Assembly: GCF_018024475.1 (NCBI RefSeq)
Contig: NZ_CP054393.1
Coordinates: 620,001-684,000 of the forward strand
Source of the DNA: Candidatus Phytoplasma luffae
GTDB taxonomy: Bacteria > Bacillota_I > Bacilli_A > Acholeplasmatales > Acholeplasmataceae
Reading direction: 5' to 3'
DNA: 64,000 bases
Shown here: one piece after another, positions 46,535-56,383 of the stretch
Layout of the letters: the number at the start of each line of letters is the position of its first letter
How positions within the stretch are numbered: the first letter of the stretch is position 1
Notes under the pieces: generated by a model
Seen by the model: only the letters and a program-made list of their open reading frames with translations
Told to the model about the DNA's origin: nothing
Database searches by the model: none
Made by a program: the position numbers and the translations under genes

Positions 46535-48061
46535 TTGACTAATTTTGTAGGTTTAATTATTTTAGATGGTTTAGGTTTATCATCTCAAAAAGAAAATAAT
46601 GCTGTATATTTAGCAAAAACTCCTTATTTAGATTATCTTTTGAATACTTTTTCTAATACTACTTTAAAAGCTTCTGGTGAGTCAGTTGGTTTGCCAGAAG
46701 GACAAATGGGAAACAGCGAAGTAGGACATTTAAATCTAGGAGCAGGACGTGTTATTGATCAATATTTGACGCAGATAAATAAATCTATTCGTGATGAATC
46801 TTTTTTTAAAAATGAAAAATTTTTACAAGCTATAGAACATGCTAAAAAAAATAATAGTAAATTACATTTATTAGGTTTGGTTTCTGATGGCGGTGTACAT
46901 TCTCATTTAGATCATTTTGAAGCTTTATTGAAATTAGTTAAACAACATGGTATCCAAAACAAAACATATTTGCATGCTTTTACTGATGGCAGAGATGTTT
47001 CTCCAAAATCAGGAATTCAATATATTCGTAAAGTTTTGAATAATGGTTTTAATTTATCTTCTGTCAGCGGAAGATATTACGCTTTAGATCGTGATAATAA
47101 TTGGGATCGGATAAATTTAGTTTACAATATGTTAGTTTCTAAAAATAATTCTGTAGTTGGTTGTCCTTTAAAAAAAATAGAAGAAATGTATCAAAAAAAT
47201 ATTACTGATGAATTTATAGAACCTTTTGTAGTTGATTCGGAAGGTTTTATTCAAGACAATGATAGTATTATTTTTGTAAATTTTCGTTCCGACAGAATTA
47301 TGCGTTTGGCTATTGCTTTTTCTAATCCTTATATGACATGTCATTTTCAAACTGAAGGAAAACCTTATTTTGATAATAAAAAATTATTAAAAAATCTTTT
47401 TATTGTGACAATGACTTTTTATTCTCAATATACAAAAGGAGAAATAGCTTTTCAATCCGTTAATTTAGATAATGTTTATGGGAAAGTTATTGCTGATCAT
47501 AAAATGAATCAATTAAGAATCGCTGAGACAGAAAAATATCCTCATGTTACTTTCTTTTTTGATGGCGGGAGAGAGCAAAATTTTTTGAATACCGATTGTA
47601 TTTTAATTCCTTCACCCAAAGTTAAAACTTATGATTTAAAACCTGAAATGAGCGCTTTTTTAGTTAAGGAAAAAGCAAAACAAGCTATTTTATCTCAAAA
47701 ATACAACACTATGATTTTAAATTTCGCTAATTTAGATATGGTTGGGCATACTGGCTCTTTAGAAGCGACTATTAAAGCAACAGAAGCGGTTGATTCATGT
47801 TTAAAAGAAGTAGTAGAAGCTATTTTATCTATCAATGGTATCGCTTGTATTGTTGCTGATCACGGAAACGCTGAACAAATGGTTGATGAAGAAGGAAAAC
47901 CGCATACTGCTCATACTACTAATTTAGTGCCTTTTATTGTTACTAAAAATAATATTAATTTAAGAACTGGTTTTTTATCTGATGTCGCTCCTACTTTATT
48001 ACAATTATTAGGGGTTCCGCGACCTAAAGAAATGACAGGAAAAACTTTAATTGAAAATTAA
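46535..48061 (+). CDS. gpmI: Phosphoglycerate mutase, cofactor-independent, TTG start
   Basis: This 508-residue alkaline-phosphatase-superfamily enzyme interconverts 3- and 2-phosphoglycerate with two manganese ions. Signatures: LIILDGLGL, the phosphoserine site EGQMGNSEVGHLNLGAGR, HAFTDGRDVSPKSG, NFANLDMVGHTG and CIVADHGNAEQM. The start is TTG at 46535, 7 bases after GGAGG. The TTG at 46529 is too close to that site and no ATG is near. It acts directly before enolase, its neighbour, in the pathway. Confidence 0.97.
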   Translation: MTNFVGLIILDGLGLSSQKENNAVYLAKTPYLDYLLNTFSNTTLKASGESVGLPEGQMGNSEVGHLNLGAGRVIDQYLTQINKSIRDESFFKNEKFLQAIEHAKKNNSKLHLLGLVSDGGVHSHLDHFEALLKLVKQHGIQNKTYLHAFTDGRDVSPKSGIQYIRKVLNNGFNLSSVSGRYYALDRDNNWDRINLVYNMLVSKNNSVVGCPLKKIEEMYQKNITDEFIEPFVVDSEGFIQDNDSIIFVNFRSDRIMRLAIAFSNPYMTCHFQTEGKPYFDNKKLLKNLFIVTMTFYSQYTKGEIAFQSVNLDNVYGKVIADHKMNQLRIAETEKYPHVTFFFDGGREQNFLNTDCILIPSPKVKTYDLKPEMSAFLVKEKAKQAILSQKYNTMILNFANLDMVGHTGSLEATIKATEAVDSCLKEVVEAILSINGIACIVADHGNAEQMVDEEGKPHTAHTTNLVPFIVTKNNINLRTGFLSDVAPTLLQLLGVPRPKEMTGKTLIEN

Positions 48062-48206
48062 ATTAATTTTAAATTTTTTTCAATAAATAATTATTTTTTA
48101 TAATATATGTTTTATTATCAATATTTTATAAAATATTATAATTTAGATAATTATTATGAATTATTTTAAAAATAAAAATAATTCATTATTGTTCTTATTA
48201 TAAATG

Positions 48207-48705
48207 GTCCCAAACTAAAAATTATAGAAAAAATAAACCTTTTTTAAAAAAGTTATTAATTTCGTATTATTAGCTATAAAAATTATAAAAAAACCGAATC
48301 TTATTGAATTTTAAGATTTGGTTTTTTTATAATTAAACCTTAAATTAAATTTAAAAAAAGATTTAAAAAGAATGATTTTAGAAAATTGTATTTTCACTTT
48401 AAAAAAATTATTAAATGTTTAGTAGGTTGTGGTTTTAAATAAAATCAAAAGAAGAGATAAAAAATTATAATAACCGATAAAAAAGTTATAAAAATATTTA
48501 AGTGATACCGCTCAAAACAATTTAAAAATTAGAATATAACAAAAACAATCAAAAAGTTATTTAAAATTCTGTTTTTAATTTGTTTTTTTTTTTTTTGTTT
48601 TATAATGAAAATAAATAGGATATATTTGTTTTTGCCAAACTTTAATTTTAAATTGCATATAAAACTTTTTAGAACCTCATTAATTACTTGATAAAAATAT
48701 ATTTT
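48207..48705 (+). repeat. Degenerate dispersed repeat, copy 2
   Basis: This stretch shares with 13378-14050 the TTAATTTCGTATTATTAG block, the AATCTTA..AAGATTTGG hairpin, the decayed frame, and the right end from a poly-T/TATAAT element to TATAAAACTTTTTAGAACC. A run of 14 T (48583-48596) lies just before TTTTATAAT (48598-48606). The remainder of the 48062-48845 gap, including a perfect 18-base palindrome near 48120, contains no gene. Confidence 0.6.
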
Positions 48706-48845
48706 ATTATATAAATGAAAATCTATCAAAAATAAACTAAATTATTTTATAGTTGTTATTTTTTAATTAATTATAATTATAATATATAATTACTCTGTAT
48801 ATTTATTTATAATTTTTTTAAATTGCGAATAGGATTTATTTAATA

Positions 48846-49952
48846 ATGCATAAAAAAAAGAAAAATAAATTTTTAATTATTTTGTCTTTTTTTCTTTTTC
48901 TATTTTTAAGTTTGAGTTTTTTTATTATATTTTATGAACCGAAAATAATTTTACCCAAAGATAATGGTATGCCTAAAATAATTAATGATATTAAAAATAA
49001 TATTTCAAAAATTATTAATTTAGAAACAGAAATTGAACATAAAAAAACAGAAATCAAAACTATACAAACAGAAATTGAACATAAAAAAACAGAAATCAAA
49101 ACTATACAAACAGAAATTGAACATAAAAAAACAGAAATCAAAAATAAACAAAAAGATTATTCTCCTTTATTTGCGCTCAATCAATCATTAAATTCACAAA
49201 AAGAAAAACTTGAAAATGAAAAACTTGAAAAAGAGAAACAATTGAAAGAATTCAAAAGTAAAATTAAATCGATAAAAGAATATGTTGAATTTGATTTAAC
49301 TAAAATATTATTTATTAAATCATCAAACAAATTAAAAGAAATACAAGTAAAATTAACAAATTTTATTAATGAAGCTGAAAAAGAATCTACTAAAACTTTT
49401 TCATTAGAAGAAATGAATTTAAAAAATTTAGCTAGTGATGCAAAATTAGTTAGTTATTCGATAGATTTTTTTTTAAAATTGCCTGAATTACCTAAAGAAG
49501 AAGAAATTTTTTTTATAACAAGGTTTAAAGTTATTAAATACTTTATAGAGAAAATATCAGGAATTCCTACACTAAACCCAAAAGAACAACAATTAAAACA
49601 ATTACAATTTTTTCCAAAAGTTTTTTCAATAGTAAAATTAATTTCAAAAGATTTCTTCCACAAAACAGTTGATAATGTGATTCAAGCAGAACTTCAATCA
49701 GAAAAATTAAAAGATGAAGAAAAAGAAAAAATAAAAGAATTGTGTAAATCAATTAATTATTCAACAAAATCAGAATCAACAAATATCGATTTAATAGAAG
49801 AATTAAAATCAGAATATTTGTATATTTTTCAACAAAAAGATGGAGTTCGTGATGTATCATATGAAGCACGCGAAGGACAAATTAAAACATTCCGAAAAAA
49901 TTTAATTTTGATTTGGGGCGTTTTATTATCAAACAAAAATCAGATAGAATAA
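48846..49952 (+). CDS. Membrane-anchored coiled-coil protein with 14-residue repeats
   Basis: This 368-residue protein starts MHKKKKNKFLIILSF, has one hydrophobic helix (about residues 9-29) and then a coiled coil. The coil includes three tandem copies of EIEHKKTEIKTIQT encoded by a nearly perfect 42-bp repeat (49026-49140). The remainder is helical with no enzyme motif. With a Lys-rich N-terminus the body would be outside the membrane. It opens the 48846-55403 cassette and has an AGGA-type site. It may be a surface scaffold, but that is inferred only from context. Confidence 0.65.
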   Translation: MHKKKKNKFLIILSFFLFLFLSLSFFIIFYEPKIILPKDNGMPKIINDIKNNISKIINLETEIEHKKTEIKTIQTEIEHKKTEIKTIQTEIEHKKTEIKNKQKDYSPLFALNQSLNSQKEKLENEKLEKEKQLKEFKSKIKSIKEYVEFDLTKILFIKSSNKLKEIQVKLTNFINEAEKESTKTFSLEEMNLKNLASDAKLVSYSIDFFLKLPELPKEEEIFFITRFKVIKYFIEKISGIPTLNPKEQQLKQLQFFPKVFSIVKLISKDFFHKTVDNVIQAELQSEKLKDEEKEKIKELCKSINYSTKSESTNIDLIEELKSEYLYIFQQKDGVRDVSYEAREGQIKTFRKNLILIWGVLLSNKNQIE

Positions 49953-50019
49953 TATATACAAAATAGAAAAAATTAAAATAAATTATATTATTTTTTTAAA
50001 AAAAGGAATTAAATAAATA

Positions 50020-50802
50020 ATGGAATATGTAAAAAAAAATTCTTTATTAAAAAAAATTATTATTGTTTTTTTATTTATAATTATTATTATAAATTCAATT
50101 GGTGTTTGTTTTAATTATATAAAAATAAAAGATATAAAAACACAAGTTGACAAATATACAACAAATAATCCAAAAGAACAATATAATTCATTAATATCAA
50201 ACATTGCAGATTATTATAAAAAATTAAACAACATCGATGAGAACATTAACCAACAATATAGTTCAACATCAAAAGTTAATACGGAAAGTAATATGTATTA
50301 TATTGACTTATACGCGAAATCAGAAAAAGATAAATTACAAGATGAAAAAACTTTTTCTAATTTCAAAAAATATAAAGAAATTGCCAATGATCAAAATATC
50401 AAATTATTAATTGATAAATTTTTACTTTGTTGCGAGGAGTTAAAAAAATATCAAAAAAAATTAGAAGATGAAATAGAAACAGAAACATTAAAAAATGGTT
50501 CAGTTGCCAAAATTAAAGAAATAATAAATAATAAACAGAATGTCATGGATAATTTAAATTTTGGAAGATGTTATTTAAATTATTATTGTGGAATATTAGA
50601 TTTATTTTTTGATATTTTACCTGAATTAGACAATTTATCCAAATCAGAAGATATTACTAAATATCAAAAACTTATATTAAGGAAAATAAAAGAAGAAACA
50701 TTGAATAACAAAGGATTGACGCAACAACTTAAAAAGGTTTTAGATAGTCCGACAGGACGTGATATTCCTAAATTATTTCACACAATTTTTAATACTAATT
50801 AA
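50020..50802 (+). CDS. Membrane-anchored helical protein
   Basis: This 260-residue protein starts MEYVKKNSLLKKIIIVF and has one hydrophobic helix (about 12-33). A mostly alpha-helical domain with two Cys pairs follows (FLLCCEEL, GRCYLNYYCGIL), which could form disulfides if the domain is outside. No known motif. It is the second gene of the cassette, 67 bases after the first, behind an AAAGGA site. The function is unknown. Confidence 0.6.
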   Translation: MEYVKKNSLLKKIIIVFLFIIIIINSIGVCFNYIKIKDIKTQVDKYTTNNPKEQYNSLISNIADYYKKLNNIDENINQQYSSTSKVNTESNMYYIDLYAKSEKDKLQDEKTFSNFKKYKEIANDQNIKLLIDKFLLCCEELKKYQKKLEDEIETETLKNGSVAKIKEIINNKQNVMDNLNFGRCYLNYYCGILDLFFDILPELDNLSKSEDITKYQKLILRKIKEETLNNKGLTQQLKKVLDSPTGRDIPKLFHTIFNTN

Positions 50803-50847
50803 TCAAAGACAAAATTGAAATATATCTAAAAGGATTTATATATTATA

Positions 50848-52254
50848 ATGTCAAATAAAAAAAATTTTGTTATTTTTGTTTTTGTATCAATAATAATATT
50901 ATTATTTAGTGGATTGGCTGTTTTTTTGAGCATGCACATAAATAGAAATGATGTTGGTAATAATTTTCAAGATGATATTTCTAACATTCCAGTTTCATCT
51001 TCATTTGATAATGAAACTTTAAAAGATTTCTTAGCGCCGCGAGAAATAAATTGGGAAAGTTTCAAAACATTTGATGCAGCTTATGGTATGGATGAACAAA
51101 TCAAACAATTAAAAGGAGATTTAGATAGATTCATTTACCCAGAAAAATATCGTTTGATAAAAGATAAAAATCAAAATAAACAATATGTTAGTTATTCTTC
51201 TAAAAATGAAATAACGCCGCCTCCTAGAGGAGTTATTTTTTATGGTCCGCCCGGCACAGGTAAGACTTTTTTAGCTAAATGTGCCGCTAAAGAAGCGAAC
51301 ATGACTTTTTATCCTATTACTTCTGCAAACACTGCACAAGAAATTGAAGAAACATTTAAAAAAGCAAGAAAAAATAGCCCTTCTATTATTTTCGTTGATG
51401 AAGCAGAAGAAATAATAAAATCAAGAGATGGTAAAACAGTTACATTAGAAGAAGGGGATGCAAAAAAAACAAATATATTTTTAACTCAATTAGATGGTAT
51501 AAGTACTGACCCAGACAAACCAATTTATTTTATAGCAGCTACTAATCATATCGATAAAATAGATAGTGCTATAAGAAGCCGTTTAGAAGAATTATATATT
51601 GGTTATTTAAAACCTGAACAAAGATTAGGATATTTAGAATTAATGTTTAAAAAATATAATGTAACACCGTCAGCTTTTGAGCATTTAAAAAAAATAACTG
51701 AAGTATTTAATAAAGCTTTAGAAAAACCAGAAAAATATGCCGAATTAATAACATTAGGAAAATTATCTATTGCTTCGATAGGAACAGTAGAAGATAAAGG
51801 GCCATTAAAAAATCTAGATGAAATAACTGCAGAAGAAGAATTTATTAGAAAATACGAAGCAACATTAAAAATAAAAGTTCCAAAAAGTTGCGAAGGAAAA
51901 AAGTTGGATTTTTTCAAAAATTTAGAACGAGTTAAAACACATTTTTATAATATTCAATCAGGTAGAAAATTAGAAATGATGATTACTATAGCTGCTAATA
52001 AAGCCGCTTTTAGTGGGGGATCACAATTTACAAGCAATATAATAAACGAAATGATAGTATCCCCAATAAATGGCGAACCAATGTTAAATTCAAACAACGA
52101 ACAACAATTCTTAGCAAGACCAATTACAGAATCAGTCCTTTGTATTTTGCCAGAAGATTTAGAATACGCTTTAAAAAATTATATAGGTCACGGCGCCGGT
52201 ATTAATTCAGAAGAAATTAAGAAAATTAATTCATTGTTAGGAAACAATATTTGA
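50848..52254 (+). CDS. Membrane-anchored FtsH-like AAA+ ATPase lacking the protease
   Basis: This 468-residue protein has one hydrophobic helix (about 8-29) and a linker, then an FtsH-type AAA+ module: GMDEQIKQLKGDLDRF, Walker A GPPGTGKT at 133-140, Walker B SIIFVDE at 179-185, sensor-1 FIAATNHIDKI and arginine-finger candidate IRSRLEEL. FtsH would continue into an M41 domain with HEXXH. This protein instead has a 180-residue C-terminal part with no HEXXH. The missing peptidase is encoded two genes downstream. A basic N-terminus and a single helix favour an external ATPase domain. Confidence 0.87.
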   Translation: MSNKKNFVIFVFVSIIILLFSGLAVFLSMHINRNDVGNNFQDDISNIPVSSSFDNETLKDFLAPREINWESFKTFDAAYGMDEQIKQLKGDLDRFIYPEKYRLIKDKNQNKQYVSYSSKNEITPPPRGVIFYGPPGTGKTFLAKCAAKEANMTFYPITSANTAQEIEETFKKARKNSPSIIFVDEAEEIIKSRDGKTVTLEEGDAKKTNIFLTQLDGISTDPDKPIYFIAATNHIDKIDSAIRSRLEELYIGYLKPEQRLGYLELMFKKYNVTPSAFEHLKKITEVFNKALEKPEKYAELITLGKLSIASIGTVEDKGPLKNLDEITAEEEFIRKYEATLKIKVPKSCEGKKLDFFKNLERVKTHFYNIQSGRKLEMMITIAANKAAFSGGSQFTSNIINEMIVSPINGEPMLNSNNEQQFLARPITESVLCILPEDLEYALKNYIGHGAGINSEEIKKINSLLGNNI

Positions 52255-52281
52255 TTTTAACAAAAGTGAAGGAATTTTTTT

Positions 52282-54798
52282 ATGTTAAAAAAAAATATAA
52301 AATTTTATTTTTGGATATTCTGGGTTTTATTCATTTTTTCATTTTTTCTTTGTATTAACGTAATATTCGCCCAAACTGATTCTGACTTTTCTACTCTATC
52401 ACAAAACAGAATAATCACTGATCAAAATATTTATGTTCAAATGCCAACTTCGACAAATTCAAGAACAAACGATGGTAATGTTTCGCCATCACAAAACAGA
52501 ATAATCACTGATCAAAATATTTATGTTCAAATGCCAACTTCGACAAATTCAAGAACAAACGATGGTAATGTTTCGCCATCACAAAACAGAATAATCACTG
52601 ATCAAAATATTTATGTTCAAATGCCAACTTCGACAAATAAAGAAACAAAAAAATTCGCTTCTAATAATAATTCACGACCTATAATAAAAAATAGTTTTGA
52701 TATAGTATCTACATTAAACGCATTCATAACTTGCAATGGTAATGATTTAAATGTTTTTAAACGCGAAACAACAATAGATGATTTGATAAACAAAATGAAA
52801 GAATTTGATAATTTTATTGAAGCTTACCAACAACAAATGTTGTTGAATTATCATTTTTTGCTTATATCTTTTATGCATAAATATCACACCCAAATTCAAA
52901 AATATCTTATAGAAAAAGAAAAAGAATTTAATGGTTTTTTAACTTCAAAATTTAGTCATTTGAATTCATCAATTTTATATAATGAGCAAAATCTAGAATC
53001 ATTTCAAAAACAATGGAACTTATTATGGGATTTTCAAACAAATTTTAATCAAATAATCAATGATAAAACTTCATCTTGTGAATTAATAGAATTGCCATCA
53101 AATCAATATTTATATGATTTCTTAGATTTGAATGATTGCGCAGAAATAAAACGTTTTGGTGAAGAGCATAGTACGGTAAAAAATCAACAGAAAATATTAG
53201 CACAAATGTCAGATCATTTAAAAAACATTATAATCAAATTAAAACAAAATGATGAAAAATTAAAAGAATTAAACATAATAAAAACAGATCTTAAAAATCT
53301 TAATCTTTTAAATAATTTAATTTTATGTGTTGAACAAAATATAAACCAAAATATAAAAACACAATTTCAACAAGAATTGAATAATATTAACCAAAACCAA
53401 AACATACAACAAGAACACACAAATACTAAAATTCAATTAAAAAAAGAATTAGAAACGAAATATAATCAAATTATAGATGAATTTGTAAAACAAAAAGATA
53501 AAATTTATAACAGTTACAAAGAAATGGTAAGTGAAAAATATTTCCAAGAATTATTAAAATGTTTTTATTTCGAAAATAAACATAAAGATAAAAATTCAGA
53601 AGAATATAAAAAAATAATAAAACCACTAATAGACAAAAACATTCTAATTGATGTTCAAATGAAACAAATTGATGAATATATAAACTTTGATTTAATAAAA
53701 AATAATATTTCAGAAATATGTAAATTATTAACAACAGCTCAAGGAAGTTATGAAGAAAAAAAGGTAATTTTTCAAGAAAAATGGAAAAAAAAAATTGAAG
53801 AATATGACAAAAAAATCTCAGAACACGAAAACACATTTGATAATTGGATACAAGAAGATCACAACCAAGGAGAAATTTTTAATAAATTAGATGGTTTAAA
53901 TATTAAATCACAAGACAAAATATATGAAGCGATAATTACAGAAATAAAAACAAATAATAAAGGTTTATTAAATGAATTATTGAAAATAATTAATAAGAAT
54001 TCAGAAGAAAACGAAATAAAAATAAACAATGAAATAAGAGATACAATAAATAATTTAAAAACATTTAATAATTTGTTAAACGAAGCGCCTAATAATGATA
54101 TTGTTACACTTAAATCTAAAATTGAGCAAAATATTCAAGCTTTAGAATCAGAAAATAATTTTCAATCAAAACAAATCCAAAGTTTATTAAATGAATTATT
54201 GAAAATAATTAATAAGAATTCAGAAGAAAACGAAATAAAAATAAACAATGAAATAAGAGAAAAATTACAAACATTTAGAGAATCAAATTATTTGTTGTTT
54301 GAAAATTTAAACGAAAAATCTAATAATGATATTGTCGAACTTAAAAATCAAATTGGGCAAAATATTAAAATTTTAGAAGGTAATTTTGAACTAATAAATC
54401 AAGAAATTAACAATTTTATAGTAGGAGAGAATAAACAAAAAGAAGATAAAAGAAGTGAATTAATAAAAAATTTTTCACAAATGTATCAAAATAAAATTGA
54501 CGAAAATAAACAAAAATTCTATGAAACATATCTTCTAGATATTCAAAACAAGTTTCAAAACAAAATGAAAAGAAAAAGAATCAATATTAACAAAGGAAAT
54601 TTTTTTGATGAATTTATTCCGGTTCCAGATCGAATTCTTTATGAATTCTCAGAATCATTATTAATATTAAAACAAGAATGTATTGAAAAATGTGTTACAA
54701 ATGTTAATTTTTTAAAACAACGAATTAAAAAATTATTTCAAGAACAATTTAAAACAAAAAAATCTGAACCAGAATTAGAACAAATTATTTTCGAATGA
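52282..54798 (+). CDS. Large secreted coiled-coil protein with 30-residue tandem repeats
   Basis: This 838-residue protein has a Lys-containing start and hydrophobic core ending VIFA before QTD, a good cleavable signal peptide. Residues about 40-118 hold tandem 30-residue units starting QNRIITDQNIYVQMPTSTNS, encoded by 90-bp repeats at 52401-52490 and 52491-52580 plus a partial third to about 52640. The rest is long coiled coil with an internal duplication (about 73 residues, 219 bp). No second membrane helix is evident, so it is probably secreted or held by partners. It lies between the AAA+ ATPase and the M41 peptidase genes and could be their client or scaffold. Confidence 0.75.
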   Translation: MLKKNIKFYFWIFWVLFIFSFFLCINVIFAQTDSDFSTLSQNRIITDQNIYVQMPTSTNSRTNDGNVSPSQNRIITDQNIYVQMPTSTNSRTNDGNVSPSQNRIITDQNIYVQMPTSTNKETKKFASNNNSRPIIKNSFDIVSTLNAFITCNGNDLNVFKRETTIDDLINKMKEFDNFIEAYQQQMLLNYHFLLISFMHKYHTQIQKYLIEKEKEFNGFLTSKFSHLNSSILYNEQNLESFQKQWNLLWDFQTNFNQIINDKTSSCELIELPSNQYLYDFLDLNDCAEIKRFGEEHSTVKNQQKILAQMSDHLKNIIIKLKQNDEKLKELNIIKTDLKNLNLLNNLILCVEQNINQNIKTQFQQELNNINQNQNIQQEHTNTKIQLKKELETKYNQIIDEFVKQKDKIYNSYKEMVSEKYFQELLKCFYFENKHKDKNSEEYKKIIKPLIDKNILIDVQMKQIDEYINFDLIKNNISEICKLLTTAQGSYEEKKVIFQEKWKKKIEEYDKKISEHENTFDNWIQEDHNQGEIFNKLDGLNIKSQDKIYEAIITEIKTNNKGLLNELLKIINKNSEENEIKINNEIRDTINNLKTFNNLLNEAPNNDIVTLKSKIEQNIQALESENNFQSKQIQSLLNELLKIINKNSEENEIKINNEIREKLQTFRESNYLLFENLNEKSNNDIVELKNQIGQNIKILEGNFELINQEINNFIVGENKQKEDKRSELIKNFSQMYQNKIDENKQKFYETYLLDIQNKFQNKMKRKRININKGNFFDEFIPVPDRILYEFSESLLILKQECIEKCVTNVNFLKQRIKKLFQEQFKTKKSEPELEQIIFE

Positions 54799-54818
54799 TG
54801 ATGGCGGCAATTAAATAA

Positions 54819-55403
54819 ATGAATAAAAAAACATATAATATTATTTGGATTTATCTATTATTATTTATCAGCTTTATTTTTGCACTAATTAGTTTATTTT
54901 TTCATAGATATACAATTCAAAGTTTTTTATTTACTTCAGGACATGTATCTGAAATAGAAAAAACTGCTTATCACGAAGCAGGACATGCATTAATAGCTTT
55001 ATCTTTTCCGGAAAATTTTAATGTTATTTCTGTTACTATTGTGCCAACTAATAAAACTTTAGGTCATGTTAAACATTCAGTTATAAAAAGAAATAATCAT
55101 AATCAAGCTTTAATTTGTTTAGGTGGTGTAGCTTCCGAAAGTTTATTATTTGAACAAAATAGAATAAATATAAATGATGTTGGTAAAGGTTCAGGTGATG
55201 ATATTAAAAAATTAAAAACAATTATGCCTATTTGTAAAAATCAAAAAGAATATACAAATTTTTTAAATAAAACCAAAACCATACTTAGAAAAAATCAAAA
55301 AATTTTAGATAAAATTTCAAAAGAATTATTATTAAAAAAAACTTTGCACAAAGATGAATTGAATGAAATTATAAAAAAAAATGGCCCTATTAATTTAAAT
55401 TAA
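54819..55403 (+). CDS. Membrane-anchored M41 (FtsH-type) peptidase without AAA+ domain
   Basis: This 194-residue protein has a Lys-rich start, one hydrophobic helix (about 8-29) and an M41 zinc protease core. HEAGH is at 52-56 (AYHEAGHALIAL), ICLGGVASESLLF corresponds to the GG(R/A)A-E motif of FtsH, and GSGDDIKKL contains the third ligand (D127 or D128). FtsH protease domains have about 200 residues, so this is close to a complete one. It begins 20 bases after the coiled-coil gene and shares a cassette with a matching AAA+ protein, suggesting the two act together. The stop codon lies inside a terminator hairpin. Confidence 0.87.
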   Translation: MNKKTYNIIWIYLLLFISFIFALISLFFHRYTIQSFLFTSGHVSEIEKTAYHEAGHALIALSFPENFNVISVTIVPTNKTLGHVKHSVIKRNNHNQALICLGGVASESLLFEQNRININDVGKGSGDDIKKLKTIMPICKNQKEYTNFLNKTKTILRKNQKILDKISKELLLKKTLHKDELNEIIKKNGPINLN

Positions 55404-55418
55404 TGGGGCCATTTTTTA
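55379..55418 (+). terminator. Terminator of the AAA+/M41 cassette
   Basis: AATGGCCCTATTAATTT pairs with AAATTAATGGGGCCATT with one G-U pair, followed by TTTTT. It includes the last codons and stop of the peptidase gene. Confidence 0.9.
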
Positions 55419-55495
55419 TTGATATAATGTTTTGAATATATTTTTTATAAAACATAAAAATTTCAATAATTTATAATAAATGAAAATAATGTCAA

Positions 55496-56383
55496 TTATA
55501 AAATAATTTTTTTTAAATAGGGATTGAATTTTTTTTCTTTGATCATTTTAATTTCTGCTTCGTAAGGAGGCTGGTCGTTAATAAAAGGGGTTTCTAAAAT
55601 TTTAGGTAAAGATTTAAAAAAAGGTGAATAAATAATTTTCATTAAAGAATCAAAACCTATTTTTCCATATCCTATATTTTCATGTCTATCTTTTTTACTA
55701 CCTAAAATATTTTTGGAATCATTAATATGAACAACACTTAAATATTTATAACCAATAATATTATTAAATTCTTCCATTACTAAATTAAAATTATTTTTAA
55801 TATCGTAACCAGCATCAAAAACATGACAAGTATCAAAACAAACACTTATTCTTGTTTTATCTTCGATCAAATCAATAATGTTTTTTAATTCTTGAAATTT
55901 ATAACCTATTTCGGTACCTTTTCCAGACATAGTTTCTAAAGCTATTTTGATTTTTAAATCAGATGTATTTTTAAAAATTTGATTAATACCTTGGGCTATC
56001 ATTTTGATAGCTTCTTTTCTCTCTTGTTGGAGTGAATTTCCAGGATGTAAAACCATTTGAGGAATTTTTAAAATTTCAAATTTTTTTAATTCTTCGGTAA
56101 GAAAAGAAATAGCGAAATTTCTTTTTTCTATAGAAAGATTAGCTAAATTAATTATATAAGGTGCGTGACCTACTAAATTGTTGAATTGAAATGAATTTTT
56201 TTTCATTTCAATTAAAGTTTCCGAAAGATAAATTTTATTAAAATCTGGTCTTTTAGTATTTTGAGGCGCTCCTGTATAAATCATAAAGGTATTAGCTCCA
56301 AAAGATAAAGCTTGTTGTAAAGTATTTAAGTAAAAAAAAGGTTGTTTAAAAGATATATGACTACCTATTATCAATTTATTCAT
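55496..56383 (-). CDS. nfo: Endonuclease IV
   Basis: This 295-residue AP endonuclease cuts DNA 5' to abasic sites. Metal-binding blocks of the TIM-barrel fold are visible: GSHISFKQPF, VLHPGNSLQQ, ALETMSGKGTEIG, SVCFDTCHVFDAGYDI, VVHINDSKNILGSKKDRHENIG and ILETPF. Length is normal. It overlaps the helicase gene by 8 bases on the same strand, so the two are translated together. Confidence 0.96.
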   Translation of the reverse strand: MNKLIIGSHISFKQPFFYLNTLQQALSFGANTFMIYTGAPQNTKRPDFNKIYLSETLIEMKKNSFQFNNLVGHAPYIINLANLSIEKRNFAISFLTEELKKFEILKIPQMVLHPGNSLQQERKEAIKMIAQGINQIFKNTSDLKIKIALETMSGKGTEIGYKFQELKNIIDLIEDKTRISVCFDTCHVFDAGYDIKNNFNLVMEEFNNIIGYKYLSVVHINDSKNILGSKKDRHENIGYGKIGFDSLMKIIYSPFFKSLPKILETPFINDQPPYEAEIKMIKEKKFNPYLKKIIL

